From an uncultured Synergistales bacterium (GTDB lineage: Bacteria; Synergistota; Synergistia; Synergistales; Aminobacteriaceae): a stretch of DNA of 9,481 bases. The stretch is from assembly GCA_937957815.1 (NCBI GenBank), contig CALFXN010000111.1, positions 1 to 9,481 of the forward strand, written 5' to 3'. The notes under the pieces are model-generated. The model was not told the DNA's origin. It saw only the letters and a list, made by a program, of their open reading frames with translations, and did no database searches. Below are positions 1 to 6,604 of the stretch, piece after piece. Within the stretch, counting starts at the first letter, position 1. Each line of letters starts with the position of its first letter. The position numbers and the translations under genes were made by a program.

Positions 1-46
1 ACCACCGAGATCTACACTCTTTCCCTACACGACGCTCTTCCGATCT
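1..46 (+). other. Illumina P5/TruSeq adapter left at the contig end
   Basis: These 46 bases match, as I know it, the 3' part of the Illumina P5/TruSeq universal adapter, from ACCACCGAGATC through CTCTTCCGATCT. Only the first 12 bases of the 58-base oligonucleotide are missing. Read on the minus strand, the block gives the peptide GRASCRERV, a well-known sign of adapter translated into database proteins. It is a library artefact, so genuine sequence starts at about base 47 and the true contig ends there. Confidence 0.97.
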
Positions 47-137
47 TCCCGATGGTCGCGCACAGATGCCGCAGAAGGACCAGGGCGGTCCGGTCCTCTT
101 CGCTGAACTGCGTCCGGGATTGTCCGGATTCCGTCAT
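47..137 (-). CDS. 5' fragment of an unrecognised protein, truncated by the contig end
   Basis: A minus-strand frame starts at an ATG at 137 and runs into the adapter, leaving about 30 genuine residues that begin MTESGQSRTQFSEEDRT and continue ALVLLRHLCATIG. A GGGAG sequence (148-152) lies 10 bases upstream of the ATG, a usable ribosome binding site. The frame is also open upstream of this ATG, so an earlier alternative start cannot be excluded. The residues after the adapter junction (GRASCRERV) must be discarded. The visible part is a polar N-terminus followed by the start of a probable helix. I do not recognise the family. The gene is divergent from the GGDEF/HD-GYP gene and would share its roughly 300-bp upstream region. 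Confidence 0.5.
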
Positions 138-311
138 TTCGGCATCACTCCCATCTTCTGAAGAAAAGACCACACATCTCGGGTGCAGGAGAAACAACTC
201 CCAAGCTTCCGCGACGCTTGTCGAAGCGTTTCTCAAGAATACACCATCGGGCCTTCGGACGGCGCCGCGTTCGCGGCCCACCGGGAAGAATCTCCGGGAT
301 CGGCGCGTTTT

Positions 312-320
312 TGCTACAAT
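312..320 (+). promoter_or_regulatory. Possible extended -10 promoter in the divergent gap
   Basis: The string TGCTACAAT has the TGn extension followed by TACAAT, a five-of-six match to the -10 consensus. It stands out in GC-rich surroundings. No good -35 box is visible about 17 bases upstream, which extended -10 promoters can tolerate. Initiation near 327 would leave a leader of about 110 bases before the GTG at 439. I see no other convincing element or gene between 138 and 438. Confidence 0.4.
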
Positions 321-426
321 ACGCGTCATACGGCACGGAAAGCGCGTGACGTCCGGCCTGTCTGCTTCGTGATCGTGCGGTGCACGGAAGAGCGACGGAA
401 GGCGGGTGGAATTCCACGCGCGAAGC

Positions 427-432
427 GGAGGT
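427..432 (+). promoter_or_regulatory. Ribosome binding site that decides the start of the GGDEF/HD-GYP gene
   Basis: GGAGGT lies 6 bases before a GTG at 439. The earlier in-frame GTG at 406 has only a GGAAGG about 3 bases away, and the ATG at 454 is 21 bases from this site, too far. The GTG at 439 is therefore the best start. Confidence 0.7.
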
Positions 433-438
433 GGCGGC

Positions 439-2148
439 GTGGCGACACGGGATATGTCGATCAGAAGCGTCATCGTCGTCGTTTTCGTCGCACTCATGGC
501 GATCACGACCGCCTCCGTCGGCTTCATCGTGTTCTCGAACTGGTTTTCTTCGGCGCGGAGCGTGTCGGAAAAACTCGCGCTCGACATGAACGAGGACATC
601 TTCGGAAAGATCGACTCGCATCTCGCGACGCCGCTGTCGATGAACGAAGTCCACCGGGCCGCCATAGAAAGCGGTGTCGTCGATCTCGATGACGCCGCGG
701 AGCGGGAGCGCTTCTTCACCGGGGTTCTTCGCGCGCAGCCGGAGTTCGTCTACAGCTTCAGCTACGGTTCCGAAGCCGGAGAATACTACGGCGCGCGGCG
801 CAACGCGAGCGGCCTGAAAATGCTCGGGTACGCCCGCGAGTCCGACCTGATCGGCCGGAACATGCACGACGCGATCCACCACTCCCGTCCCGACGGGACG
901 CCGGTTTCATCGCAGGAGTGCAGAATCTTCCGCGCGTTCGCGTCCGGCGAGGGGATCCATGTCGACGGAGAGGTTTTCCGGAGAGCCGACGGAACCTGTT
1001 TCTACGTCGAATACTTCTCGTATCCGCAGTTCAGGGACGGGGAGATCGTCGGCGCCGTCGTCACCTTCCTCGACGACACCGATCGGCGCGAAAACGAGGA
1101 ACGCATCGGCTACCTGAGTCTCCACGACGTCCTGACGGGGCTGAGCAACCGGATGTTCTTCGAGAGCGAACTCCGCAGGATCGACGTCCCGGAAAATCTG
1201 CCCGTCTCGATCGTCTTCGGCGACGTCAACGGCCTGAAGCTCACGAACGACATCTTCGGACACGCCGCCGGGGACGAACTTCTCCGGAAGGCGGCCGGGA
1301 TCCTCAGGCGCGTCTGCCGGGAGAGCGACGTGATCTCCCGCGTCGGCGGCAACGAGTTCGCGATCCTTCTCGCGAAGACGGAACCGGAGGAGGCCGCGCG
1401 GATCGTCGAGCGGATCGGGCGCGAGTTCGCGAAGGAGACGATCGTCGCGATCAGGGCGAGCGTCTCCGTGGGATTCGACACGAAGACGGAGGCCCGGCAG
1501 TCCATCGAGGAGACGCTCAGGAACGCCGAGGACGCGATGTACCGGACGAAGACGCTGGATCGAAAGGCTGTCGCCTCCGGTATGATCGACACGATCGTCG
1601 AAACGTTCCATTCGGAGAACCCTTGGGAGAAGCGGCACGCCCTTCTCGTCAGCGGTCTGTGCCGGGAAATCGGAACGGCGATGGGAATGCCCGAGACCGA
1701 GATCCGCAAACTCCGGGAAACCGGTCTGCTGCACGACATCGGGAAGATCGCCCTGACCGGCGGCACGGCGCACGTTCGCACTCCGAGAACGAAGGAGGAA
1801 ATCGAGGCGTTCCAGCAGCACCCCGTCGTGGGGTTCCGGATCCTCAACCTTTTCGACGATACGCTCGATCTCGCCGAAGGAGTCCTCAACCATCACGAGA
1901 ACTGGGACGGGTCCGGGTATCCCAGAGGCATCAGCGGCGTGGAAATCCCCCTTGCGTCGCGGATCGTCCGGATCGCGGAGAGCTTCGTCTCGATGACGGA
2001 AGAGGATGGCGGACACGTCCTCGCCCCGCAGGAAGCGCTCGACCGGATCCGGAAGGGGGCCGGAACGATCTTCGACCCGGAGATCGTCGAGGTTTTCGTC
2101 CGGCTCGTCTCCGCGCGAACGTCCGGGACGGTGACGTCCGATGCCTGA
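439..2148 (+). CDS. Membrane-anchored PAS-GGDEF(degenerate)-HD-GYP protein, probable c-di-GMP phosphodiesterase
   Basis: The protein is 569 residues from the GTG at 439. One N-terminal membrane segment (about 11-32, VIVVVFVALM onward) is followed by a short Cache-like stretch (about 33-124, with SFSYGSEAGEYYGARR), a PAS domain (about 125-212, with LIGRNMHDAIHH and EVFRRADGT), a GGDEF domain (about 226-371) and HD-GYP (about 385-555). The GGDEF domain keeps DVLTGLSNR and the nucleotide-site residues in DVNGLKLTND. Its signature, however, is GGNEF (303-307), where the third residue, a metal/catalytic acid, is Asn. An RxxD inhibitory-site motif (R294, D297) stands five residues before it. HD-GYP has H400, H432-D433, H461, H485-H486-E487 and DGSGYP (490-495). 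The usual Asp of the AD..DA motif is Glu514 (RIAESFVSM). The likely role is hydrolysis of c-di-GMP at the membrane, with the GGDEF domain binding GTP or c-di-GMP as a regulator; this is inferred from the family. The gene is followed at 138 bp by the hydrolase gene on the same strand. Confidence 0.9.
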   Translation: MATRDMSIRSVIVVVFVALMAITTASVGFIVFSNWFSSARSVSEKLALDMNEDIFGKIDSHLATPLSMNEVHRAAIESGVVDLDDAAERERFFTGVLRAQPEFVYSFSYGSEAGEYYGARRNASGLKMLGYARESDLIGRNMHDAIHHSRPDGTPVSSQECRIFRAFASGEGIHVDGEVFRRADGTCFYVEYFSYPQFRDGEIVGAVVTFLDDTDRRENEERIGYLSLHDVLTGLSNRMFFESELRRIDVPENLPVSIVFGDVNGLKLTNDIFGHAAGDELLRKAAGILRRVCRESDVISRVGGNEFAILLAKTEPEEAARIVERIGREFAKETIVAIRASVSVGFDTKTEARQSIEETLRNAEDAMYRTKTLDRKAVASGMIDTIVETFHSENPWEKRHALLVSGLCREIGTAMGMPETEIRKLRETGLLHDIGKIALTGGTAHVRTPRTKEEIEAFQQHPVVGFRILNLFDDTLDLAEGVLNHHENWDGSGYPRGISGVEIPLASRIVRIAESFVSMTEEDGGHVLAPQEALDRIRKGAGTIFDPEIVEVFVRLVSARTSGTVTSDA

Positions 2149-2159
2149 AGCATCCGCCG

Positions 2160-2171
2160 TGAAGCGCTTCA
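2160..2171. repeat. 12-bp perfect palindrome just after the GGDEF/HD-GYP gene
   Basis: TGAAGCGCTTCA reads the same on both strands. Its right half can also pair with CTGAAGC (2145-2151), which overlaps the stop codon, giving a 7-bp stem with a 14-base loop. There is no T-run after either form, so it is not a standard intrinsic terminator. It could be a protein-binding site or a mild RNA hairpin. Confidence 0.4.
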
Positions 2172-2240
2172 GAACGGTCCGTCCACCATGACGCAGCCCG
2201 GATTCATCCCGGTCGCGCCGTTCCGAAATCGATCACCGCG

Positions 2241-2266
2241 GCATCCGGGGCATCCCTCCCGGATGC
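2241..2266 (+). promoter_or_regulatory. Hairpin in the leader of the hydrolase gene
   Basis: GCATCCGGG (2241-2249) and CCCGGATGC (2258-2266) form a perfect 9-bp stem with an 8-base loop. It ends 6 bases before the AAGGAGG ribosome binding site (2273-2279). No T-run follows, so intrinsic termination is unlikely. It may stabilise the mRNA 5' end, separate the hydrolase from read-through of the upstream gene, or be an operator in DNA form. The structure is seen; the function is a guess. Confidence 0.5.
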
Positions 2267-2286
2267 GATGACAAGGAGGCAGAGCA

Positions 2287-3393
2287 ATGCGCAATAACGG
2301 TACAGCGTCTCGTTCCATGTTCACGATCATCCTTCTCGCGGCCGTCATCCTCGCCGCGACGGGCGTCGCCGCGACCGCGTGCAGCCGCGTGCTTTCGTCC
2401 TCGAACGGACAGGCCGTCCTCGTCGGCAGAAACATGGACTGGCCCGAAAAGACGGCGATCTCCCTGTGGGCCCTTCCGCGCGGACTCCACCGCGACGGCC
2501 TCCCCGGGGAGAACTCCCTCGTGTGGAAATCGAAATACGGAAGCATCGTCGCGGCCTCCGTCGTCGGAAACAACGCCTTCGTCGCCGACGGGATGAACGA
2601 AAGGGGCCTCGTGGCGAACCTGCTGTGGCTCGACGAAAGCGACTACGGAAAGAGACGCAAGGACGTTCCCGGGCTCTCCGTCGCCCTGTGGGCGCAGTAC
2701 GTCCTCGACACCTGCGAGACCGTGAGCGAGGCCGTGAAGGCGATGCGGTCGGCGCAGTACCAGATCGTGGGGATGAAGGTTCCGATGGACATCCCGAAGG
2801 TCGGCGTCACGATGTCCGAAGCCACGCTCCACCTCTCCCTCGCGGATTCTTCCGGGGACTCTGCGATCGTCGAGTACGTCGGCGGCAAGCCGCTCATCCA
2901 CCACGACCGGAACTACACGATCATGACGAACCGTCCGACGTTTGAAAAGCAACAGGAAAACCTCGGGAAATACAGGGGCTTCGGAGGAACCAGGCCGCTC
3001 CCCGGGACGGCCGATTCGCTCGACCGGTTCGTTCGCGCCGCGTACTACATGAAGTACCTCCCCAAACCGAATACGTTGCGGGAGGCGGTCGCGGGAGTCC
3101 TCAGCGTGACCCGGAACGCGTCGCAGCCGTTCAGCGTGTCGGTCGACCCGAAGAACCCGTACATCGCCGCGACGATCTGGAGGGTCGTCGCCGATTCGAC
3201 GAACGGGGTCTATTATTACGAGTCGACGACGAGCCCGTTCCTCATCTGGGCGGACTTTTCGTCGTTCGACCTCTCGGAGGGGGCCACGGCGATGAAGCTC
3301 GATCTGGGGAAGAACGATCCCGATTACTGCGGGGACGTGTCGAAAAAGTTCGTGAGGGCGGACCCGTCGGAGCTGAAGGTTCCCGTGTTCTAG
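2287..3393 (+). CDS. Exported choloylglycine hydrolase / penicillin V acylase family amidase
   Basis: This 368-residue linear-amide C-N hydrolase is of the N-terminal-nucleophile type. Residues 11-31 form a signal peptide ending AATA, fitting AxA cleavage, and leave Cys32 (C-S-R) as the new N-terminal nucleophile. Other family residues are visible: R48 and D51 in GRNMDW, N104 in DGMNERGL, N215 in MTNRPTF, and R247 in DSLDRFVRA. The family hydrolyses amide bonds in conjugated bile salts or penicillin V, and some members cleave acyl-homoserine lactones. The exported form resembles the Gram-negative branch rather than cytoplasmic Gram-positive bile salt hydrolases, and sequence alone does not fix the substrate. 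The residue before the AxA site argues against a lipoprotein, since the -3 position is Ala rather than Leu, Val or Ile. AAGGAGG (2273-2279) sits 7 bases before the ATG. The gene follows the c-di-GMP gene and ends at a strong terminator. Confidence 0.9.
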   Translation: MRNNGTASRSMFTIILLAAVILAATGVAATACSRVLSSSNGQAVLVGRNMDWPEKTAISLWALPRGLHRDGLPGENSLVWKSKYGSIVAASVVGNNAFVADGMNERGLVANLLWLDESDYGKRRKDVPGLSVALWAQYVLDTCETVSEAVKAMRSAQYQIVGMKVPMDIPKVGVTMSEATLHLSLADSSGDSAIVEYVGGKPLIHHDRNYTIMTNRPTFEKQQENLGKYRGFGGTRPLPGTADSLDRFVRAAYYMKYLPKPNTLREAVAGVLSVTRNASQPFSVSVDPKNPYIAATIWRVVADSTNGVYYYESTTSPFLIWADFSSFDLSEGATAMKLDLGKNDPDYCGDVSKKFVRADPSELKVPVF

Positions 3394-3425
3394 GGCGAAA
3401 GAAGCGCGAAGTCCGGATTTGCCGT

Positions 3426-3458
3426 CAGGCCGCACGGTGCGCCGTGCGGCCTGCTTTT
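3426..3458 (+). terminator. Strong intrinsic terminator of the hydrolase gene
   Basis: CAGGCCGCACGG (3426-3437) pairs perfectly with CCGTGCGGCCTG (3442-3453) in a 12-bp GC-rich stem with a TGCG loop, followed by CTTTT (3454-3458). It lies 32 bases past the hydrolase stop. It is also just beyond the 3' end of the converging cheW gene, but the minus-strand side lacks a T-run, so termination in that direction is less certain. Confidence 0.88.
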
Positions 3459-3482
3459 CCCGATGTCATCCTTCTCCTGAGA

Positions 3483-3956
3483 TTATCCGTCCCCTGCGCG
3501 TCTTCTCTCGAGCGCTCCTTTTTCCTCCAACGTGAAAATACGATCAAGATCCAGAATGATGATCAGCCGGTTCTCGACCTTCGCGACTCCGCGAATGAAG
3601 TCCGACGAGACTCCGTTCGCAACGATCGGCGGCGTCGGCTCGACGGATTCTTCCGGAATCCGCAGGATTTCCGACACTCCGTCCACGAGGACTCCGATGT
3701 TCTGGTTTCCCATGTTCACCACGATGATTCGCCGCTGCGACTCGTCCGCGTTTCTCCCGTTTTTCGTTTCGAAACGCTTGCACAGGTCGACGATCGGGAC
3801 GATCTGGCCGCGAAGGTTCACGATACCCTCGATGAAATCGAGGGATTGCGGAATTGCCGTGATGTTCTGGAGACGAACGATCTCGCGGACCTGCGAAATG
3901 TCGATTCCGAACTCTTCGCTGCCCAGGCCGAATACCACCAGCTGATGCTCCACCAT
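3483..3956 (-). CDS. cheW: Chemotaxis coupling protein CheW
   Basis: The protein is 157 residues from the ATG at 3956, the usual CheW size. It links chemoreceptors to the histidine kinase CheA in the cytoplasmic receptor array. The whole CheW fold is visible: a first strand set with VVFGLGSEEFGIDI, then VREIVRLQNITAIP, the hallmark NLRG (47-50, including the conserved Arg49) followed by QIVPIVDL, then IGVLVDGVSEIL and the closing LIIILDLDRIF. A short charged C-terminal tail (EEKGALERRR) follows. The gene lies 70 bp downstream of a chemoreceptor gene on the same strand, so the two are probably co-transcribed and this CheW may serve that receptor preferentially. No CheA, CheR, CheB or CheY is in the window. 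The in-frame GTG at 3962 is the alternative start, rejected on ribosome binding site spacing. Confidence 0.95.
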   Translation of the reverse strand: MVEHQLVVFGLGSEEFGIDISQVREIVRLQNITAIPQSLDFIEGIVNLRGQIVPIVDLCKRFETKNGRNADESQRRIIVVNMGNQNIGVLVDGVSEILRIPEESVEPTPPIVANGVSSDFIRGVAKVENRLIIILDLDRIFTLEEKGALERRRAGDG

Positions 3957-3963
3957 CTTCACT

Positions 3964-3969
3964 CCCTCC
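3964..3969 (-). promoter_or_regulatory. Ribosome binding site fixing the cheW start
   Basis: On the minus strand GGAGGG stands 7 bases before the ATG at 3956. The upstream in-frame GTG at 3962 would be only 1-2 bases from it, too close for initiation. Confidence 0.7.
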
Positions 3970-4026
3970 CCGTCGGTTGCCGAACCGCGACGATCGCTGA
4001 AAAACGTCCGGATTCCCCGTCGGTCT

Positions 4027-6069
4027 TCATTTCTTCGGCAGGAGTCCGTTCGAGGAGTCGTCGACGACGAAACGTCCCACGAGCTTCTGCAACTTCTCGG
4101 CCGTCGCGGCCATCTCCTGCGCCTCCTTTGCGATCGACTCCGCCGCCTTCGTCGTCTCCCGCGACGCGGATCCGATCGACGCGACCGATTCGACGACGTT
4201 CCCCGTCGCCTCCGTCACGCTCTGCACCGCGCTCGTCATCTCCTCGCTTGACGCCGCCTGCTCCTCCGACACCGCCGCGATGCTCTGGATCGCCTCGACC
4301 ATCTTCTTGGTCGCCGCCAGCGCCTCCGTGAGTTTCTCCTGCGTCCCGGACGCCCGTTTCATCGTCTCGCCGAGAATCCTCCCCGTGGTTTCCGTCGCGG
4401 TTATGGAGTCGCCGGAATGCCTCTGAAGCCCTTCGATGAGCTTGTCGACTTCCTGCGCCGCGCGCGCCGATTCCTCCGCAAGCTTCCTGACCTCTTCCGC
4501 GACGACCGCGAAGCCCCGCCCGGCCTCTCCGGCCCTCGCCGCCTCGATCGCCGCGTTCAGGGCCAACAGGTTCGTCTGGTCTGCGATCGACGTGATCGTC
4601 GCCACGAATCCGGAGATGTCGTCCACCGACTTCGCGAGCGCCCTGATCCGTTCGATGCTCTTCTCCGATTCCCCTTCCGCCTTCCCGATGTCTTCGATAA
4701 CGGCGCTCACTTCTTCGACGGCGTGTCCCGTCCCTTCGGAGACTTCCGTTCCTTCCTTCGCCCCGTCGCTCGCGGTCCGGGCCGCGGACTGGGCGCTCGA
4801 CGCGATTTCCTCGATCGAGGCGTTCGTTTCCTCGAGGGCCGCCGAACTTTGTTCCGCCATGCTCTGGACCTTTTCGACCGCACCGGACACTTCCTCCATC
4901 GACGAGAGGCTTTCCTCCGAGAGGGAGGCGAGCGTTTCCGCCCTTTGGGACGTTTCTTCGGCCTCATGTCGGATGGATGTCATGACCTCGCGAAGGGAAG
5001 CGACCATTCCGTTGAGGATGCGGGAGATCTGCGCGATCTCGTCCTTCCCGGAATCGTCGTAGCTGACGGTCAGATCCCCCGCTCCCAGTTTCTCCGTAAC
5101 CGTCCCCATCGTTCCGATCGACCTCGCGAGGCTCCTGACGATGAAGAAAATGACGGCGCCGGTGATGACGAGCGCGACGGCCGCTATCGCGAGCAGAATC
5201 GTCGTCAGCCCCCGCACCATCGCCGTGATCTCCGACACGGGGAAGAGGACGCCGAGGGAATATCCGCGCTGCGTCGGCGCGAAGAACATCTGGCGTTCCT
5301 CGCCCTGATACGTATAGGACTCGAATCCGATGTTCCCGGCGATCATTTTCTTTCCTATATTCCGAACGGCTTCGGGAAGCTTCGGGTCCGTAGTGATGTT
5401 CGCTTTCAGGACATCCTCCTTGATATGGTACGCCGCGAGAAGTCCGTTCCTGAGAGTCATCAGGCCGCTTCCCTTGCCGAATATCCTCAGATTCACGACG
5501 AATTCGTTCATGGCGGCGATGTCCATTTCCCCCGCGACGACGCCGAGCAGTTTTCCTTCCCTGTCGTTTATTGTCGTTGCGGCCAGAATCACCGTGTTCC
5601 CGGTGATCATGCTTTTGAAGGGATCGGTGAAAATGATCCGGTCCTTGCCTGCCTGGACCGCCTGCTTGTACCACAGGCGCGAGCGCACGTCGTACCCGGC
5701 GGGCTCCTTCCAGCCGGTGCCGTCCGAAAGCCTGCCGGTCGCCTCGTTGCCTATGTATATATCGAGAACGCCGTCAGACTTCGTCTGTTGCGCGAGGTTC
5801 ACGGCGATCCTCTGGAGACCTGCGTCGTCGCTCACGCCGAGCTGCGTCGCCGCATACTGCACGGAGACGGCCGCCGTACGAACGACTCCCTGGATTCTGT
5901 CGAACTTTCCGTCGATGATATCGGCCGCGCCTTTAACTATCTCCATGCCGGCGGAGTTCACCTGATCGCGCATCAGCGAATCGCTGCGGTAATAGGTAAA
6001 GCCAGCCATCGTCGCAATCACCAGCAGGACGACTGCGGCCATCGAAATCAATTTTCCTCGTATCGTCAT
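4027..6069 (-). CDS. Methyl-accepting chemotaxis receptor with dCache domain, probable amino-acid sensor
   Basis: This 680-residue inner-membrane chemoreceptor has TM1 (about 8-27), a periplasmic double-Cache domain (about 35-275), TM2 (about 286-311), HAMP (about 312-363) and a long helical signalling domain (about 370-665). The signalling tip is canonical (495-534: [18 protein letters not shown], then [18 protein letters not shown]) and contacts CheA and CheW. Glu/Gln-rich segments such as [12 protein letters not shown] and [11 protein letters not shown] look like methylation regions. The membrane-distal Cache module contains Y126, R131, W133, Y134, D149 and D183. Their spacing closely matches the amino-acid-binding motif of the PctA type (dCache_1AA), so amino acids are the predicted ligands. 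There is no C-terminal NWETF-like pentapeptide for CheR/CheB tethering. GGAGG (6077-6081) lies 7 bases before the ATG. cheW follows at 70 bp. The gene is divergent from the PAS-PucR regulator. Confidence 0.95.
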   Translation of the reverse strand: MTIRGKLISMAAVVLLVIATMAGFTYYRSDSLMRDQVNSAGMEIVKGAADIIDGKFDRIQGVVRTAAVSVQYAATQLGVSDDAGLQRIAVNLAQQTKSDGVLDIYIGNEATGRLSDGTGWKEPAGYDVRSRLWYKQAVQAGKDRIIFTDPFKSMITGNTVILAATTINDREGKLLGVVAGEMDIAAMNEFVVNLRIFGKGSGLMTLRNGLLAAYHIKEDVLKANITTDPKLPEAVRNIGKKMIAGNIGFESYTYQGEERQMFFAPTQRGYSLGVLFPVSEITAMVRGLTTILLAIAAVALVITGAVIFFIVRSLARSIGTMGTVTEKLGAGDLTVSYDDSGKDEIAQISRILNGMVASLREVMTSIRHEAEETSQRAETLASLSEESLSSMEEVSGAVEKVQSMAEQSSAALEETNASIEEIASSAQSAARTASDGAKEGTEVSEGTGHAVEEVSAVIEDIGKAEGESEKSIERIRALAKSVDDISGFVATITSIADQTNLLALNAAIEAARAGEAGRGFAVVAEEVRKLAEESARAAQEVDKLIEGLQRHSGDSITATETTGRILGETMKRASGTQEKLTEALAATKKMVEAIQSIAAVSEEQAASSEEMTSAVQSVTEATGNVVESVASIGSASRETTKAAESIAKEAQEMAATAEKLQKLVGRFVVDDSSNGLLPKK

Positions 6070-6121
6070 TTTTCCGCCTCCGTCGATTGTCGAAGTTTTC
6101 TATGGCATGTTTCTGCTTGCG

Positions 6122-6180
6122 GGGTACAGGATCACATTCGCCCGATTGAACCCGGAGCTTTCAGAAATACGGGTACAGGA
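6122..6180. repeat. Two copies of GGGTACAGGA upstream of the receptor gene
   Basis: The 10-base string GGGTACAGGA occurs at 6122-6131 and again at 6171-6180, exactly 49 bp apart, 53 to 111 bp upstream of the receptor start codon. Equal orientation and a near-integral number of helical turns between them would suit paired binding of a regulator, but ten-base repeats can occur by chance. Confidence 0.4.
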
Positions 6181-6453
6181 GTCGGATCGGATCGGGTTCT
6201 GTTTTTCTGGGAATCTCTCGGATGCACTCCTCCTTTTGGCTTTCCGATGCGCATAATCCGGTTTTTTTTAAAAACATTTTCGGATTCGAAACTCCACACT
6301 ACGATCAAACAACACTTTGCGACGGTCAGTATCCCTATTGTCGTTCGCCGTATCTCAAGGTCAAGTTGTTCTATCAGTATAAAAATATGTCCGTGAAATT
6401 GTATCTTGAGTCATATATTGAATAAAACTCGGGACGTGGCCTGAGATGATAGA

Positions 6454-6604
6454 ATTTTGATCACAAGGTATATTTTCTCACTTTTACTAAATAATTTTAA
6501 TGAGATCTAAAATATATAAAAGTTATTGGAGTTATTGTTTTGAAATAAAAATATCAAAGCATTAAAATTCTTATGATTGTTTAAAATAGATTTTAATCAC
6601 AAGG
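6454..6604. repeat. Repeated ATTTTRATSA motif around the PAS-PucR promoter
   Basis: ATTTTGATCACAAGG (6454-6468) and ATTTTAATCACAAGG (6590-6604) are direct repeats matching at 14 of 15 positions. They flank the promoter. A perfect 10-bp inverted pair, AATTTTAATG (6493-6502) and CATTAAAATT (6560-6569), shares the same core, and its second arm covers the -10 box. The second direct copy overlaps the ribosome binding site. Together they look like an operator cluster, possibly for self-regulation, although the AT-rich background raises the chance of coincidence. Confidence 0.45.
6540..6568 (+). promoter_or_regulatory. Sigma-70-type promoter of the PAS-PucR gene
   Basis: TTGAAA (6540-6545) and TAAAAT (6563-6568) are separated by exactly 17 bases, and each matches the consensus at five of six positions. 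Transcription would begin near 6575 and leave a leader of about 43 bases. AT-rich surroundings produce chance -10 matches, but the -35 and the spacing support this pair. Confidence 0.6.

Noticed and set aside
454..456. ATG at 454 as start of the GGDEF/HD-GYP protein
   Set aside because: It is 21 bases from the strong GGAGGT site, while the GTG at 439 is 6 bases away. Both give the same membrane segment, so the effect is small.
907..2016. Long minus-strand and alternate-frame ORFs opposite the GGDEF/HD-GYP gene
   Set aside because: High GC content keeps stop codons rare in shadow frames. The plus-strand frame holds complete domain motifs, and the others are Arg/Asp-rich without motifs.
6255..6286. 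AATCCG ... CGGATT arms around a T8/A5 stretch as an intrinsic terminator
   Set aside because: The stem is only 6 bp with a 20-base loop, and the T-run is inside the loop. It does not fit a terminator on either strand.
4417..6396. 659-codon plus-strand ORF opposite the chemoreceptor
   Set aside because: It is an Arg/Asp/His-rich shadow of the receptor gene, and no protein family is recognisable.
6222..6425. 67-codon plus-strand open frame in the receptor/PAS-PucR intergenic region
   Set aside because: It has no ribosome binding site and no recognisable motif, and it spans the GC-to-AT composition shift. It is most likely chance.
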